Part shown: positions 4,533-5,229 of the stretch, in pieces | Numbering within the stretch: the first letter of the stretch is position 1 | Layout of the letters: every line of letters begins with the position of its first letter | NCBI GenBank assembly: GCA_014379785.1 | Contig: JACMLD010000401.1 | Span: 1-5,229 of the forward strand | Direction: 5' to 3' | From: Chitinophagaceae bacterium | Lineage (GTDB): Bacteria; Bacteroidota; Bacteroidia; Chitinophagales; Chitinophagaceae | Length of the DNA stretch: 5,229 nucleotides | Made by a program: the position numbers and the translations under genes | The notes under the pieces: model-generated | Told to the model about the DNA's origin: nothing | The model's database searches: none | Seen by the model: only the letters and a program-made list of their open reading frames with translations

Positions 4533-5229
4533 ATGAATAATTTATCAAACATCAAAGAACTCGTAAAAGAGAAATACGGCCAGATCGCCGTACAGGACAG
4601 AACCCAAAACAGTACCTCCTGCTGCGGCGCCACAGGCTGTGGAACCGGCACTGATGTCTACAGCATCATGGCCGACGATTACACGACCCTCGACGGATAC
4701 AACCCGGACGCAGACCTCGGTCTGGGATGCGGACTTCCAACAGAATTCGCGAAAATAAAAGCAGGAGACACCGTGATAGATCTTGGCAGCGGAGCAGGCA
4801 ACGATGCCTTTATCGCCCGCTCCATCACCGGTGAAAACGGAAAAGTGATCGGAATCGACTTCACAGAAAAAATGATCTCACTGGCAAGAACAAACGCTGA
4901 AAAATTAAACTACCAAAACGTCGAGTTCAGACTGGGAGATATCGACGACATGCCCGTGCTATCCAACACCGCAAACGTAATAGTCAGCAACTGCGTTCTC
5001 AATCTCGTTCCCAACAAACACAAAGTTTTTAGCGAAATATTCAGGGTGCTGAAACCCGGCGGTCATTTTTCCATTTCCGATATTGTGCTGGAAGGCGAAC
5101 TGCCATTCAAACTAAAAAATGCAGCGGAAATGTATGCAGGATGCGTAGCAGGCGCCATTCAAAAACAAGAGTACCTCGACATCATCAAAGAAGCCGGATT
5201 CACAGATATCAGCATTCAGAAAGAAAAGA
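4533..5229 (+). CDS. arsM: Arsenite S-adenosylmethionine methyltransferase ArsM (C-terminus cut by window edge)
   Basis: The protein transfers methyl groups from S-adenosylmethionine to arsenite, giving methylated and finally volatile arsenicals; it acts in the cytoplasm. The first 232 residues are present and the frame is still open at the edge; relatives of about 260-280 residues suggest some 30-50 are missing. Visible are the N-terminal CCGATGC segment (Cys30, Cys31, Cys36), LGLGCGLPT with Cys66, the SAM-binding VIDLGSGAGND (81-91), GIDFTEKMI (107-115), SNCVLNLVPNK with Cys154 (152-162), RVLKPGG (171-177) and YAGCVAGAI with Cys204 (201-209). Cys66, Cys154 and Cys204 match the conserved arsenite-binding cysteines of the family, and the 50-residue spacing of the last two agrees with the algal CmArsM pair. 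The ATG at 4533 is 20 bases after arsR, in the same operon. An arsenite efflux or reductase gene might follow beyond the edge. Confidence 0.95.
   Translation, partial: MNNLSNIKELVKEKYGQIAVQDRTQNSTSCCGATGCGTGTDVYSIMADDYTTLDGYNPDADLGLGCGLPTEFAKIKAGDTVIDLGSGAGNDAFIARSITGENGKVIGIDFTEKMISLARTNAEKLNYQNVEFRLGDIDDMPVLSNTANVIVSNCVLNLVPNKHKVFSEIFRVLKPGGHFSISDIVLEGELPFKLKNAAEMYAGCVAGAIQKQEYLDIIKEAGFTDISIQKEK

Noticed and set aside
1..5229. Sigma-54 promoters (TGGCAC-N5-TTGC) near rpoN
   Set aside because: No sequence checked by eye had both GG and GC at the required spacing; partial matches near 154 and 3955 fail at the -12 element.

Overview
The window looks like a chromosomal segment of a Bacteroidota bacterium, most likely in or near the Chitinophagaceae. 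Pointers are a Bacteroidota-type promoter (TTTG, then TAnnTTTG) ahead of arsR, the near absence of Shine-Dalgarno sequences, a signal peptide ending in A-Q, an RpoN of the Bacteroidota type, and intergenic repeats of a kind seen in these genomes. The lineage is inferred from memory of these families; no search was run.

Layout. Positions 1-57, minus strand, hold the first 19 codons of a response regulator that runs off the left edge. Positions 58-324 are non-coding and carry a degenerate heptamer tandem repeat and a diverged GTCA-type palindromic element. Positions 325-1622, minus strand, hold two translationally coupled genes: a small secreted protein of unknown function (1257-1622) and a Dam-like D12-class DNA adenine methyltransferase (325-1260), whose start and stop overlap as GTGA. 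Positions 1623-1716 are a short divergent intergenic region with three mutually complementary GGCC blocks. Positions 1717-3204, plus strand, encode the sigma-54 factor RpoN, followed 34 bases later by a seven-helix membrane protein resembling PAP2 phosphatases (3239-3916). Positions 3917-4176 hold an octamer tandem repeat, two related palindromic units, and a clear promoter with an overlapping operator. Positions 4177-5229 hold arsR and arsM, with arsM cut by the right edge.

How the genes work together. arsR-arsM is a compact arsenic-response operon: ArsR probably represses from a dyad covering the -7 box and is released by arsenite, and ArsM methylates the arsenite. rpoN and the membrane protein probably share a transcript, but nothing here shows a functional link. 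No restriction endonuclease lies beside the methyltransferase, so it is an orphan within the window.

The protein-coding content is mostly ordinary. The most unusual signal is in the intergenic DNA. Two non-coding regions 3.8 kb apart share one composite layout (a short degenerate tandem repeat, then a GTCA palindromic element), and the copies of the palindromic unit differ by compensatory base changes that preserve a small nested stem.
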